From NCBI GenBank assembly GCA_963717085.1, contig CAVQVM010000011.1, forward strand, positions 62,001 to 126,000: a stretch of 64,000 bases of DNA, written 5' to 3'. Under the pieces are notes generated by a model that was given only the letters and a program-made list of their open reading frames with translations, was not told the DNA's origin and did not search any database. The DNA is from DASQUK01 sp963717085. GTDB lineage: Bacteria; Actinomycetota; Acidimicrobiia; Acidimicrobiales; VFJN01. Positions within the stretch are counted from its first letter, which is position 1; each line of letters opens with the position of its first letter. Position numbers and translations under genes: made by a program. This document shows positions 28,074 through 36,539 of the stretch, piece by piece.

Positions 28074-29501
28074 TCAGGCCGTGCGCCACGCCCGCTCGAA
28101 CGGCAGCCGCCACGCATGGGGGGCGATGAGCTGGTGGATCGCGTTCGGCCCCCATGACCCCGCGGGATAGACCCGCACCGGCGGCGGGTCGTCGAGCAGC
28201 GGCGTCGAGAGCTCCCAGAGCCGCTCGATGCCCTCGGCGGTCGTGAACAGGGTGTGGTCGCCGATCATCGCGTCATAGACCAGCCGCTCGTAGGCCTCCA
28301 GAATGTCGTCCGCCCGGCCGGTCTCCTGGAGCGCGAACTGCAGGCTCAGCTTGTCGAGCGTCATGCCCGGACCCGGCCGCTTACCGTAGAACGAGAGCGA
28401 GAGCCTCGCCGCGTCGGCCAGGTCGAACGTCAGGTGATCGGGCCCGTGCCGCCCCACACCGGATCCCTGGGGGAACATGCTCTTCGGTGGCTCACGGAAC
28501 GCGATGGAGATGATGCGCCCGCTCTCCGCCATGCGCTTGCCGGTCCGCAGGAAGAACGGCACGCCCGCCCAGCGCCAGTTGTCGATGTCGCAGCGCAGCG
28601 CGACGAACGTCTCGGTCTCGGAGTCGGGCGCCACGCCCGGCTCGTCGCGGTAGCCCTGGTACTGGCCCCGCACCACCAGGTCCGGATGGATCGGCCGCAG
28701 CGAGCGGAAGACCTTGTTCTTCTCCTCGCTGATCGCTCCCGGCGCGAGCTCGGTCGGGGGCTCCATGGCCATGAACGCCAGCACCTGGAACAGGTGCGTC
28801 ACCACCATGTCGCGGTAGGCACCGGTCTGCTCGTAGAAGCCCATGCGGGAGCCGATCGACAGCGTCTCGGGCACGTCGATCTGCACGTGATCGATGTGGA
28901 CCCGGTTCCAGATCGGCTCGAACAAGCCGTTGGCGAAGCGGAAGGCGAGGATGTTCAGCGCCGCCTCCTTGCCGAGGAAGTGGTCGATCCGGAAGATCTG
29001 CTCCTCGGCGAAGGTCTCGTGCAGCGACCCGTTGAGCTGCTGCGCGCTGGCGAGGTCGGTGCCGAACGGCTTCTCCATGATGATCCGCGCCCGATCGACC
29101 AGCCCCGCCTCGCCGAGCAGCCGCACCACGGTCAGAGCCGATGCGGGCGGGACGCTCAGGTAGTGGAGCCGGCGGCAGTCGCCACCCAGCTCCACCTCGG
29201 CCGCCGCGACCGCCCGCGCCAGCCCGTCGGCTCCGGCGGACTGGCCGACGAAGCTGAGCTGGCTCTCGAACGCGGCCCACTCGTCTTCGGTGATCTCGTG
29301 GCGTGAGAACTTCTCGCACGACCGGTGGGCGAGGTCCCGGAACGCGTCGTCGTCGAGGTCGTCGAGCGAGGTGCCGACGATCCGGCACTCGGGCACGAGG
29401 CCGGCCATCGACAGGTGGAGCAGTCCCGGCAGGAGCTTGCGACGCGCCAGGTCGCCCGTGGCGCCGAAGAGCACGATGACGTGCGGCCGCAACGGTGACA
29501 T
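28074..29501 (-). CDS. zwf: Glucose-6-phosphate 1-dehydrogenase
   Basis: 475-residue enzyme that oxidises glucose-6-phosphate to 6-phosphogluconolactone with NADP, the entry to the oxidative pentose phosphate pathway. The nucleotide-binding start VIVLFGATGDLARRKLLPGL and the signature RIDHFLGKE are intact, as are FREPPKSMF and PAGSWGP. It is full length. ATG at 29501 is the only start that keeps the Rossmann strand close to the N-terminus. The start codon lies inside a perfect 11-bp inverted repeat. No gnd, tal or opcA follows, so zwf stands alone here. Confidence 0.93.
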   Translation of the reverse strand: MSPLRPHVIVLFGATGDLARRKLLPGLLHLSMAGLVPECRIVGTSLDDLDDDAFRDLAHRSCEKFSRHEITEDEWAAFESQLSFVGQSAGADGLARAVAAAEVELGGDCRRLHYLSVPPASALTVVRLLGEAGLVDRARIIMEKPFGTDLASAQQLNGSLHETFAEEQIFRIDHFLGKEAALNILAFRFANGLFEPIWNRVHIDHVQIDVPETLSIGSRMGFYEQTGAYRDMVVTHLFQVLAFMAMEPPTELAPGAISEEKNKVFRSLRPIHPDLVVRGQYQGYRDEPGVAPDSETETFVALRCDIDNWRWAGVPFFLRTGKRMAESGRIISIAFREPPKSMFPQGSGVGRHGPDHLTFDLADAARLSLSFYGKRPGPGMTLDKLSLQFALQETGRADDILEAYERLVYDAMIGDHTLFTTAEGIERLWELSTPLLDDPPPVRVYPAGSWGPNAIHQLIAPHAWRLPFERAWRTA

Positions 29502-29519
29502 CAACTCCGAGTTGATGTC
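29497..29519. promoter_or_regulatory. Perfect 11-bp palindrome over the zwf start codon
   Basis: GACATCAACTC-C-GAGTTGATGTC. On the minus strand the zwf ATG is inside the 3' arm. The site lies in the divergent region with the PhyH gene at 29634. It could be a repressor operator or, as RNA, a start-masking structure. Confidence 0.65.
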
Positions 29520-29633
29520 GTGCGGTTCCGCGCGCTTGTACACCTCGGCCTCCCGTACCCGCACGCGAGGGTAGACGCCGACCGTCGCCCGTGCCCGGGC
29601 TTGCTGGGAACGGTTGGGGCTACCGTCCTGGTC

Positions 29634-30461
29634 GTGACGCTGCTGCGCCTCGGGCCGGATGCCACCGGCGACGACTTGGCCGGATCGCTCGACGAGCACG
29701 GCTACGCGCTCGTCGAGGGCGTGCTGTCGCCGGATGACGTCCAGGCCCGGCGGGCCGCCCTCGCCGACCTCTTCGCTGCCACGCCCACGGGCCGGAACTT
29801 CTTCGAGGGCTTCCACACCCAGCGCGTCTACGCCGTGTTCGCCAAGACGCGTGCGTTCGACGACCTCGCCGTCCATCCCCTGCTGCTCGCGGCGCTCGAC
29901 CACGCCCTGGGCGAGCACTACCAGCTTTCGGCCCCGGTGGCGCTGCGGATCGGGCCCGGCGAGAAGGCGCAGGTCCTCCATCGCGACGAGGACATCTATC
30001 CCCTGCCGCGCCCCCACGCGCCGGTGGTCGTGAACAGCATGTGGGCCCTGTGCGACTTCAGCGAGGCGAACGGCGCCACGCGCCTGATCCCGGGCAGCCA
30101 CCGCTGGGATCCCGACCGCAGTCCCGACGAACGCGAGGTGGTGCAGGCCACCATGTCGGCGGGCTCGATGCTCGTGTACCTCGGTGGACTGGTCCACGGC
30201 GGCGGCGCCAACATGACCGACGCGCCACGACCCGGGATGCTCCTCGAGTACGTCGTCTCCTGGTTGCGGCCGCAGGAGACGCAGCTGGTGGCGGTGCCGC
30301 CGGAGATCGTGCGGACCCTGCCGGAACGCCTCCAGGAACTGCTGGGCTACAACGTCTACCCGCCGTTCCTCGGCTACGTCGACGGGCGCCACCCCCGCCG
30401 GGTCCTCGACGGTGCGGCGGAGCACACTGTCGACCCCCTGCGCCAAATCGCGCCCAGCTGA
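29634..30461 (+). CDS. Second phytanoyl-CoA dioxygenase family protein
   Basis: 275-residue Fe(II)/2-oxoglutarate oxygenase. LDEHGYALVEGVLSPDDV is the usual N-terminal PhyH opening. Iron ligands are HRD in VLHRDEDIYP and the distal His in GGLVHGGGANMTD, followed by the 2-oxoglutarate Arg in PRPGMLLEYV. The NGATRLIPGSHRW segment is classical for the family. GTG at 29634 (VTLLRLG) is the likely start; the frame extends upstream only as shadow sequence. Divergent from zwf. Substrate unknown. Confidence 0.82.
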   Translation: MTLLRLGPDATGDDLAGSLDEHGYALVEGVLSPDDVQARRAALADLFAATPTGRNFFEGFHTQRVYAVFAKTRAFDDLAVHPLLLAALDHALGEHYQLSAPVALRIGPGEKAQVLHRDEDIYPLPRPHAPVVVNSMWALCDFSEANGATRLIPGSHRWDPDRSPDEREVVQATMSAGSMLVYLGGLVHGGGANMTDAPRPGMLLEYVVSWLRPQETQLVAVPPEIVRTLPERLQELLGYNVYPPFLGYVDGRHPRRVLDGAAEHTVDPLRQIAPS

Positions 30462-30488
30462 TCGGCCCGTGTCGGGCAGCATGGGCGG

Positions 30489-32207
30489 GTGACCGAGACC
30501 ATCCGTTCCATCGCCGACGAGTACTGGGACGCCAAGCTCGAGGCCAGCCCGCTGTTCGCGTCGTTCCTCGGCGACCATCGCTACGACGACCGCGCCGATG
30601 ACCTGTCGGCCGAGGAGGAGCGCCGGCTGCGATCTGTGTGGGTCGGCCTACGCGAGCGAGCCGCCGCCATCGGAGGTAACGGCGAGTTCGACGAGACCGA
30701 CCGCGCGTCACGCGAGCTCCTGGTCCAGGAGCTCGACGACTCCGTGCGCGCCATCGACCTACGTTTCGCCGAGCTGACGTCCGACCAGATGCAGGGGATC
30801 CACGCCGACCTCCTGATCACTGCCGCCCAGCTGCAGGCGCCCGAGCCCGAGCACGCCGCCATGGCGCTGAAGCGCACCCGCCAGTTCGGGCGCATGCTCG
30901 ACCAGGCCACCGAGCGCTACCGGGAGGGACTGGCCGCGGGGCGCACGCCCGCCCGCATCAACGTCGAGCGATCCATCAACCAGGTGGATGGCTACCTGGC
31001 GTCGCCGCTCGAGTCCGATCCCTTCGCCACCCTGGCCGGTCCGGAGGGCTGGGACGGCCTCGAGGTCTGGCACGGCCAGCTCACCGACATCGTCCGCGAC
31101 GACCTGCGCCCGGCCTTCGCCCGCTACCGGGACGCCCTGCGCGACGAGCTCCTGCCGGTCGCCCGCCCCGACGACCGCGCCGGGCTTCGCTGGCTCGACG
31201 ATGGTGCCGAGCTGTACCAGGCGTTGATCGAGCTCCACACCGGCCTGCCGTTGACGCCTGACGAGCTGCACGCCATCGGCATGGCCGAGGCCACCGAGGC
31301 GCTGCCGGCCGAATACGCGGAGGTGGGCGGCCGCGGGTTCGGCACCAGCGACCTGGCCGAGATCTTCGGGCGCCTGCTCGATGATCCCGGCCTGCGCTAC
31401 GGCGACGCCGACCAGATCATGGCCCACGCCACCGAGTGCTTCGATGCCGCTCGGGCCGCCATGGGCGACTGGTTCGGCATCCTCCCGGAGGCGCCGTGCG
31501 TGCTGGAGCCGGTGCCGGAGTACCTGGCGGCCGACTCGCCCGCCGCCTACTACTCTCCCCCAGCGCCCGACGGCAGCCGTCCCGGCGAGTACTTCGTGAA
31601 CCTGTACGAGCCGACCCAGCGCGGCCGGGCCGAGACGGCGTCGATCGCCTACCACGAGGCCATCCCCGGGCATCACCTCCAGCTCGCCATCGCGTCCGAG
31701 CGCACCGACCTCCCAGCGTTCCGGCGCCTGTCGTGGGGCCACACCGCGTTCGTCGAGGGTTGGGCGCTGTACACCGAGCGACTGGCCGACGAGATGGGCC
31801 TCTACCGGAGCGACCTCGACCGGCTCGGCATGCTGGCCAGCGACTCCTGGCGAGCCTGCCGGCTCGTCGTCGACACCGGGCTGCACGCGATGGGCTGGAC
31901 CCGCCAGCAGGCCATCGACTTCATGAACGCCCATGCTCCGGTGAGTCGCGAAGAGATCGTCGTCGAGGTGGACCGCTACATCGGCATGCCCGGGCAGGCG
32001 CTGGCCTACAAGGTTGGCCAGCGCGAGATCCTCCGGCTGCGCGACGAGGCCCGGGCGGCGCTGGGCTCGGCCTTCGACATCAAGGCCTTCCACGACGCCG
32101 TGCTCGGTGGCGCCACCATCAGCCTGCGGGTGCTGCGCGACCGCGTCGGTGCGTTGTCCGCCGGCGGTCAGGCACCGGGGGCCGGACCGGGCACGGCCTC
32201 GCCGTAG
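30489..32207 (+). CDS. DUF885 family metallopeptidase-like protein
   Basis: 572 residues, nearly all helical, of the DUF885 family. The zinc-binding motif is HEAIPGHHLQ (HExxxGHH type), with the downstream EGWALYTERLADEMG as third ligand region. Family members are predicted cytoplasmic or secreted metallo-carboxypeptidases; no signal peptide is seen here. GTG at 30489. The last 40 bp overlap the aquaporin gene end on the other strand. Confidence 0.82.
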   Translation: MTETIRSIADEYWDAKLEASPLFASFLGDHRYDDRADDLSAEEERRLRSVWVGLRERAAAIGGNGEFDETDRASRELLVQELDDSVRAIDLRFAELTSDQMQGIHADLLITAAQLQAPEPEHAAMALKRTRQFGRMLDQATERYREGLAAGRTPARINVERSINQVDGYLASPLESDPFATLAGPEGWDGLEVWHGQLTDIVRDDLRPAFARYRDALRDELLPVARPDDRAGLRWLDDGAELYQALIELHTGLPLTPDELHAIGMAEATEALPAEYAEVGGRGFGTSDLAEIFGRLLDDPGLRYGDADQIMAHATECFDAARAAMGDWFGILPEAPCVLEPVPEYLAADSPAAYYSPPAPDGSRPGEYFVNLYEPTQRGRAETASIAYHEAIPGHHLQLAIASERTDLPAFRRLSWGHTAFVEGWALYTERLADEMGLYRSDLDRLGMLASDSWRACRLVVDTGLHAMGWTRQQAIDFMNAHAPVSREEIVVEVDRYIGMPGQALAYKVGQREILRLRDEARAALGSAFDIKAFHDAVLGGATISLRVLRDRVGALSAGGQAPGAGPGTASP

Positions 32208-32929
32208 CCGGTCTCGGTCTCCGCCCTCTCCTCGATCACGTAGTAGTGGACCAGGCCGGCGATCACGCCGCCGAGGATGGGAGCGACCCAGAACATCCAC
32301 AGCTGCGTGAGCGCCCAGTCGCCCACGAATACCGCCGGCCCGGTGGAGCGGGCCGGGTTCACCGACGTGTTGGTGACCGGGATGCTGATGAGGTGGACCA
32401 GCGTGAGGGCCAAGCCGATCGCCAACGGGGCGAAGTTCCTCAGCGCATCCCGGCCGGTCACCCCGAGGACGACCAGCACGAAGAAGAACGTCATCACCAC
32501 CTCGGTGAGGAAGCATGCACCCCAGTTGTAGAGACCGGGTGAGTGATCGGCGAACCCGTTGGCGGCAAGACCGCTCTCCTCGACGCTGAAGCCGGCGGTG
32601 CCGTTGGCGATGACGACGACGATGGCGGCGGCCACGATGGCACCGATTACCTGGGCCACGATGTAGATGATCGCCATGCGGCCATCGATGCGCCGCGCCG
32701 TGAGGACGCCGAGCGTGATGGCCGGGTTGAAGTGGCCGCCGCTGATGTAGCCCAGCGCGTAGGCGCCGGTGACCACCGTCAGACCGAAGGCCAGCGACAC
32801 GCCGAGCAACCCGATGCCGAGGTTGGTGTCGGGCATGAAGTTGGAGGCCAGCACGGCGCTGCCGACGCCTCCCAGCACCAGCCACAGGGTTCCGAGGAAC
32901 TCGGCGATCACCTCGCGGGAGAGAGCCAT
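32168..32929 (-). CDS. Aquaporin (MIP family)
   Basis: 253-residue membrane channel with six TM helices and both NPA half-helices: GGHFNPAITLG and TNTSVNPARSTGPA. The narrow-filter text and the short loops suggest a water-selective AqpZ-like channel rather than GlpF. The C-terminus has an acidic tail. Transcribed away from the YibE/F gene. Confidence 0.9.
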   Translation of the reverse strand: MALSREVIAEFLGTLWLVLGGVGSAVLASNFMPDTNLGIGLLGVSLAFGLTVVTGAYALGYISGGHFNPAITLGVLTARRIDGRMAIIYIVAQVIGAIVAAAIVVVIANGTAGFSVEESGLAANGFADHSPGLYNWGACFLTEVVMTFFFVLVVLGVTGRDALRNFAPLAIGLALTLVHLISIPVTNTSVNPARSTGPAVFVGDWALTQLWMFWVAPILGGVIAGLVHYYVIEERAETETGYGEAVPGPAPGA

Positions 32930-33023
32930 CTGCGCCTCCGTGCATCCGCTCGCGACGACGTGGGCGGGAGCGTACGGCGCCCGTCCGCGCGGGAGAGGGA
33001 TGCTGATCGGTACTGTCGGACGG

Positions 33024-34298
33024 ATGGCCAGACGGGACCAACGTGTGCGGCGCCGTTCGGCGCGCTGGCTGACCGTTGGCGTCGTGATCGCCGGTGCCCT
33101 TGCCGTGCTGGGCTTGGTGGCCTATTGGCCGCGGGGTGACGTGCCGGAGTTGCCGCCCCAGCCCAACATCTACGTCGACGCCACCGTGACCGGCGTCGAC
33201 ACCCAGACCTGCGATGACTTCGAGACCGGTGCCACCACGCCGTGCCAGGTGGTCAGCGCCCGCCTGACGTCCGGGCCCGACGACGGCGACGAGATCGAGT
33301 TCCAGGTGCGCTCGACGCAGTTCAACGTGCCGGAGTTGCACGAGGGGGACGAAGTCGTACTTCTCGACGTGGCCACCAGCCCCCCCGAGTTCCGCTACTC
33401 GTTCTCAGACTTCCAGCGCGGCATGCCGCTCCTGTGGCTCGTCGCCGCCTTCGTGGTGGTGGTGATCCTGTTCGGCCGCTTCCAGGGCGTTCGCGCGCTC
33501 CTAGGCCTGGCCGCCAGCGGAGCGGTGCTCGTGGCGTTCGTGGTGCCGGCGCTGCTGCGGGACTCGCCGGCACTGCCGGTGGCGCTGGTGGGCGCCGCGG
33601 CCATCGCCTTCGTCGCCCTGTACCTGGCGCACGGGTTCAAGCTGGGCACCACCGTTGCGCTGGCCGGAACGCTGGTCGCCTTGGCGATCACGAGCGCGCT
33701 GGCGGTGCTCGTGGTGAGCGCCACCCACCTCACCGGGCTGGCCGATGAGAGCGCCCAGGTGCTGCGGGTGACAGCAGAGGCGCTCGACCTCCGCGGCCTG
33801 CTCGTGGCCGGGATCGTGGTCGGCGCGCTGGGCGTGTTGGACGACGTGACCGTGAGCCAGGTGTCGATCGTTGCAGCGCTACGGCGGGCGAATCCCGGCC
33901 TGTCCTCGCGGCTGCTCTACGGCGAGGCGATGCGTGTCGGCCGCGACCACGTGGCCTCGACCGTCAACACCCTGGTGCTCGCGTACGCCGGTGCCTCACT
34001 GCCGTTGCTGCTGTTCTTCGCACAGGGTGACCAACCGGTCCATCGGCTGCTCACGGGCGAGCTCATCGCCGTCGAGATCGTGCGCATGTTGGTGGGTTCG
34101 ATCGGGCTGGTGGCCTCGGTGCCCATCACGACCGGCCTCGCGGCGCTCGTAATGCAGGCGGGCGAGACGCACAGGGTCGACCGTGACCTCGGGCGGGCCC
34201 CGGGGCGCGACACCTCCGGCCGACCGGCACCGGTCCCGGCGGGGCGCACAGCCAGCCCGACGGACGCCGGCACCGCCGACAAGCCGGCCTCCGGCTGA
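33024..34298 (+). CDS. YibE/F-like membrane protein
   Basis: 424 residues. One N-terminal TM (VGVVIAGALAVLGLVAYW) is followed by an extracytoplasmic beta domain (IYVDATVTGVDTQTCDDFET). About seven to eight TM helices come next, with the family hallmarks RFQGVRALLGLAASGAVL, GALGVLDDVTVSQ and ANPGLSSRLLYGEAMRVGRDH. Function of YibE/F proteins is unknown; a link to transport or efflux has been suggested. ATG 33024; the tail is Pro/Gly rich. Confidence 0.85.
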   Translation: MARRDQRVRRRSARWLTVGVVIAGALAVLGLVAYWPRGDVPELPPQPNIYVDATVTGVDTQTCDDFETGATTPCQVVSARLTSGPDDGDEIEFQVRSTQFNVPELHEGDEVVLLDVATSPPEFRYSFSDFQRGMPLLWLVAAFVVVVILFGRFQGVRALLGLAASGAVLVAFVVPALLRDSPALPVALVGAAAIAFVALYLAHGFKLGTTVALAGTLVALAITSALAVLVVSATHLTGLADESAQVLRVTAEALDLRGLLVAGIVVGALGVLDDVTVSQVSIVAALRRANPGLSSRLLYGEAMRVGRDHVASTVNTLVLAYAGASLPLLLFFAQGDQPVHRLLTGELIAVEIVRMLVGSIGLVASVPITTGLAALVMQAGETHRVDRDLGRAPGRDTSGRPAPVPAGRTASPTDAGTADKPASG

Positions 34299-34304
34299 GA
34301 GGCC

Positions 34305-34426
34305 GAGCGGATAGGCCCGCATGTGGGCACAGAACAGCACGGGATTTGCAGCGTGAGCCCAGGCCACACAGCTCGGCCTCCGGCAGCGTTGACCACGGTG
34401 AGTGAACACTGCGTGCCTATCCGCTC
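34305..34426. repeat. 122-bp segment bounded by perfect 12-bp inverted repeats
   Basis: GAGCGGATAGGC (34305-34316) and GCCTATCCGCTC (34415-34426) are exact complements. The inside has a small GCCC/GGGC hairpin and CTCGGCCTC, which pairs with the GAGGCCGAG at the left edge. A CGGCCTCCGGC direct repeat spans the left boundary and the interior. No ORF is convincing. The segment fits a small MITE-like element or a structured leader; no target duplication is evident. Confidence 0.6.
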
Positions 34427-34475
34427 AGGTCCTGAGACGGCTGCGACGAGACGTCGAGGCCGTATCCTCCCGCCG

Positions 34476-34835
34476 GTGCCCCCACGTCACCCGCTGCTCT
34501 CAGCACTGGAGCCGGTCGCCGAGGCGCTCGGCGCAACCCTGGTGCCGGCGTCGGCCCTGGCGGCCGGCGACATCCCGCTGCGCTGGGATGACCGGCTGGT
34601 GGGCGGCCTGCGGCTCCCGGGCGTGCGCGGCGCCCTCGATCGGATGATCGCCGCGGTGGAGTCGGAGCTCGGGGCGCCCCTGGCCACCCTGTCGCGGGTG
34701 GACAAGCAGCGGGCCGTCCGGCTGCTCGACGACCGCGGAGCGTTCCAGCTCCGTCGGTCCGTCGAGGAGGTCGCCGACGCCCTCGGGGTGAGCCGCTTCA
34801 CCGTGTACAACTACCTGAACGCCGAGGGGCGCTGA
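34476..34835 (+). CDS. Small HTH protein with YheO-type (HTH_22) C-terminus
   Basis: 119 residues. The C-terminal 50 (VDKQRAVRLLDDRGAFQLRR, then SVEEVADALGVSRFTVYNYL) match the HTH_22 domain of YheO-like regulators. The N-terminal half resembles only the tail of the usual PAS-like sensor domain, so the protein is about half the normal length of 220-240. It may be a short DNA-binding regulator. GTG 34476. The thiamine-binding gene follows after 5 bp, so the two are co-transcribed. Confidence 0.65.
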   Translation: MPPRHPLLSALEPVAEALGATLVPASALAAGDIPLRWDDRLVGGLRLPGVRGALDRMIAAVESELGAPLATLSRVDKQRAVRLLDDRGAFQLRRSVEEVADALGVSRFTVYNYLNAEGR

Positions 34836-34840
34836 CCGCG

Positions 34841-35080
34841 ATGGGGCTGACCGTCGAGTTCACCGTCGAACCCTTCGTGGCCGGCGAGCCGGGGCCCCAC
34901 GTGCAGGCGGCGATCGAGGCCGCCCGGCGGTCGGGCCTCGCCGTCGACGTCGGGCCGTTCGGCACCTCGGTATCGGGTGCCGACGACCGGGTGCTCGACG
35001 CCGTCGACGCCGTCGTGCGCGCCGCCGTCGCCGCCGGCGCCACGCGGGTGTCGCTGCAGCTCGCGCGGGACGGCGCCTAA
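34841..35080 (+). CDS. Thiamine-binding protein (MTH1187/YkoF-like)
   Basis: 79-residue protein of the DUF77/Thiamine_BP family: VEFTVEPFVAGEPGPHVQAA, VDVGPFGTSVSG and a C-terminal strand VSLQLARDGA. Family members bind thiamine or related ligands as oligomers. A GAGGGGCG ribosome site precedes the ATG. Encoded directly after the HTH protein, which suggests ligand-linked regulation (inference). Confidence 0.8.
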   Translation: MGLTVEFTVEPFVAGEPGPHVQAAIEAARRSGLAVDVGPFGTSVSGADDRVLDAVDAVVRAAVAAGATRVSLQLARDGA

Positions 35081-35102
35081 CGCCGGCCGTTCGCGTTCGG
35101 CG

Positions 35103-36455
35103 CTACTCGTCGGCCAGCAACTTCTCCCGGCGCTCGAAGAGCTCCTCGGCCGCCGCCTGGGCCTCGGCCCTCACGGCCTCGGCATCGAACGTGGCCGGCC
35201 GCCCCTGCGCCACCAACCGCCGGCCGTCGACCCAGACGTCGTGCACGTCACGCCCCGAGGCCGAGAACACGAGGTGGGCGGCGACGTTGAAGTTGCGGCC
35301 GTGGAGGACCGGCGTGGTGTGCAGGCCGCCGAGCCACACCGTGACGAGGTCCGCGTGCTTGCCCGGTTCAAGGGAGCCGGTCGTGCCGGCCAGCCCCAGT
35401 GCCCGAGCACCGTCGATCGTCGCCATGCGCAGGATGTCCCACGGGTCGCCGCCGCTCGGGTCGAGCGTCGCCAGCTTCTGCAGCAGCGCCGCGACCTTCG
35501 TCTCCTCGAGGAGGTCGAGGTTGTTGTTCTCCTTCTCGCCGTCCGTCCCCAGGCCCACGACCACGCCGGCGGCGCGCAGGTCGGCGACGCGTGCCGCTCC
35601 CGACGCCAGCTTCATGTTGGAGCACGGGCAGTGCGCCACGGCCGTTCCCGTGCTCGCCAGGAGCTCGATCTCGGCGTCGTCGAGCCAGACGCAATGGGCG
35701 ATCACCGTGCGCGGCCCGAGGATCCCCCGCCGGTGGAACACCTCGACGGGCCGTACGCCCCAGCGTTCGAGTGACTGCTCGACCTCCCAGGTGGTCTCCG
35801 ACGAGTGCGTGTGCAGGCCGGTGTCGAACTCCTGGGCCAGCCCCCGAGCCGCCGCGAAACAGCCCTCGGTGCAGTACAGCAGGTGCTCGAGGCCGACCCA
35901 GGCGCGCACCCGGCCCCCGGCGCGGTCGGCACCGACGGACTCGAGCAGCGCGCGGTTGGAGCCGATCGACTCGAAGTAGTCGTAGCCGGCCTCGTCGGCG
36001 ACGTACGGCACCAGCGTGGCCCGGATGCCGAGCCGCTCGGCGACCGCCGCCGACCCGTCCATGAACCGCCACATGTCCATCACCGACGTCGTGCCCGCCA
36101 GCAGTCCCTCGGCATAGCACTGCAGCGAGGCCACCCGCGCGATCTCGGGCGTCAGTGCCCGGTGGGCCGGGTCGACGTAGGTGCGCAGCCAGTCCCAGAG
36201 CGACAGCGACTCCGCGGTGCCGCGCAAGAGCCCGGAGTGCATGTGGCAGTTGTGCAGGCCGGGGATGACGGCGTGTCCGGTGGCGTCGACGACCTCGGTG
36301 CCGTCGGCGGCCGCCCGTGGATCGGCGTCGACGGCGTCGACCGGGCCGACGGCGACGATCGTGGCCCCGTCGACCAGCACCGAGCCGGGATCGAGGACCG
36401 CGGCCCCGCCGGTCATGGGTAGGACGATGCCGTTGCGGATCAGGGCCCGGGCCAC
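35103..36455 (-). CDS. Amidohydrolase, MtaD/TrzN-like deaminase group
   Basis: 450-residue metal-dependent hydrolase of the Trz/Atz/SAH-deaminase group. Metal ligands: HNCHMHS near residue 68, THSSET, AHCVWLDD and the terminal Asp in LGTDGEKENNN. The segment HCPCSNMKLASG is typical of deaminases acting on purine-like or s-triazine rings. The N- and C-terminal beta-sandwich strands are complete. It is divergent from a second amidohydrolase across 84 bp, and forms the left border of the catabolic island. Substrate cannot be read from sequence. Confidence 0.82.
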   Translation of the reverse strand: MARALIRNGIVLPMTGGAAVLDPGSVLVDGATIVAVGPVDAVDADPRAAADGTEVVDATGHAVIPGLHNCHMHSGLLRGTAESLSLWDWLRTYVDPAHRALTPEIARVASLQCYAEGLLAGTTSVMDMWRFMDGSAAVAERLGIRATLVPYVADEAGYDYFESIGSNRALLESVGADRAGGRVRAWVGLEHLLYCTEGCFAAARGLAQEFDTGLHTHSSETTWEVEQSLERWGVRPVEVFHRRGILGPRTVIAHCVWLDDAEIELLASTGTAVAHCPCSNMKLASGAARVADLRAAGVVVGLGTDGEKENNNLDLLEETKVAALLQKLATLDPSGGDPWDILRMATIDGARALGLAGTTGSLEPGKHADLVTVWLGGLHTTPVLHGRNFNVAAHLVFSASGRDVHDVWVDGRRLVAQGRPATFDAEAVRAEAQAAAEELFERREKLLADE

Positions 36456-36539
36456 GCCGCCCCAGGCAACGGCCGTCGCGGCCGCTTGTCAACGTGGCGT
36501 AGGTCCGGCCCCCCGCCATGCCGCTGTAGGGTCGCCGCA

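Noticed and set aside
32769..33023. N-terminal extension of the YibE/F protein
   Set aside because: It overlaps the aquaporin gene start in antisense and has no TM or family match; ATG 33024 gives the normal start.
34290..34475. Possible TPP riboswitch before the thiamine-binding gene (a CTGAGA is present)
   Set aside because: The other conserved TPP elements (ACCYGAUCUGG, GCGNAGGGA) are absent; only the inverted repeat is supported.
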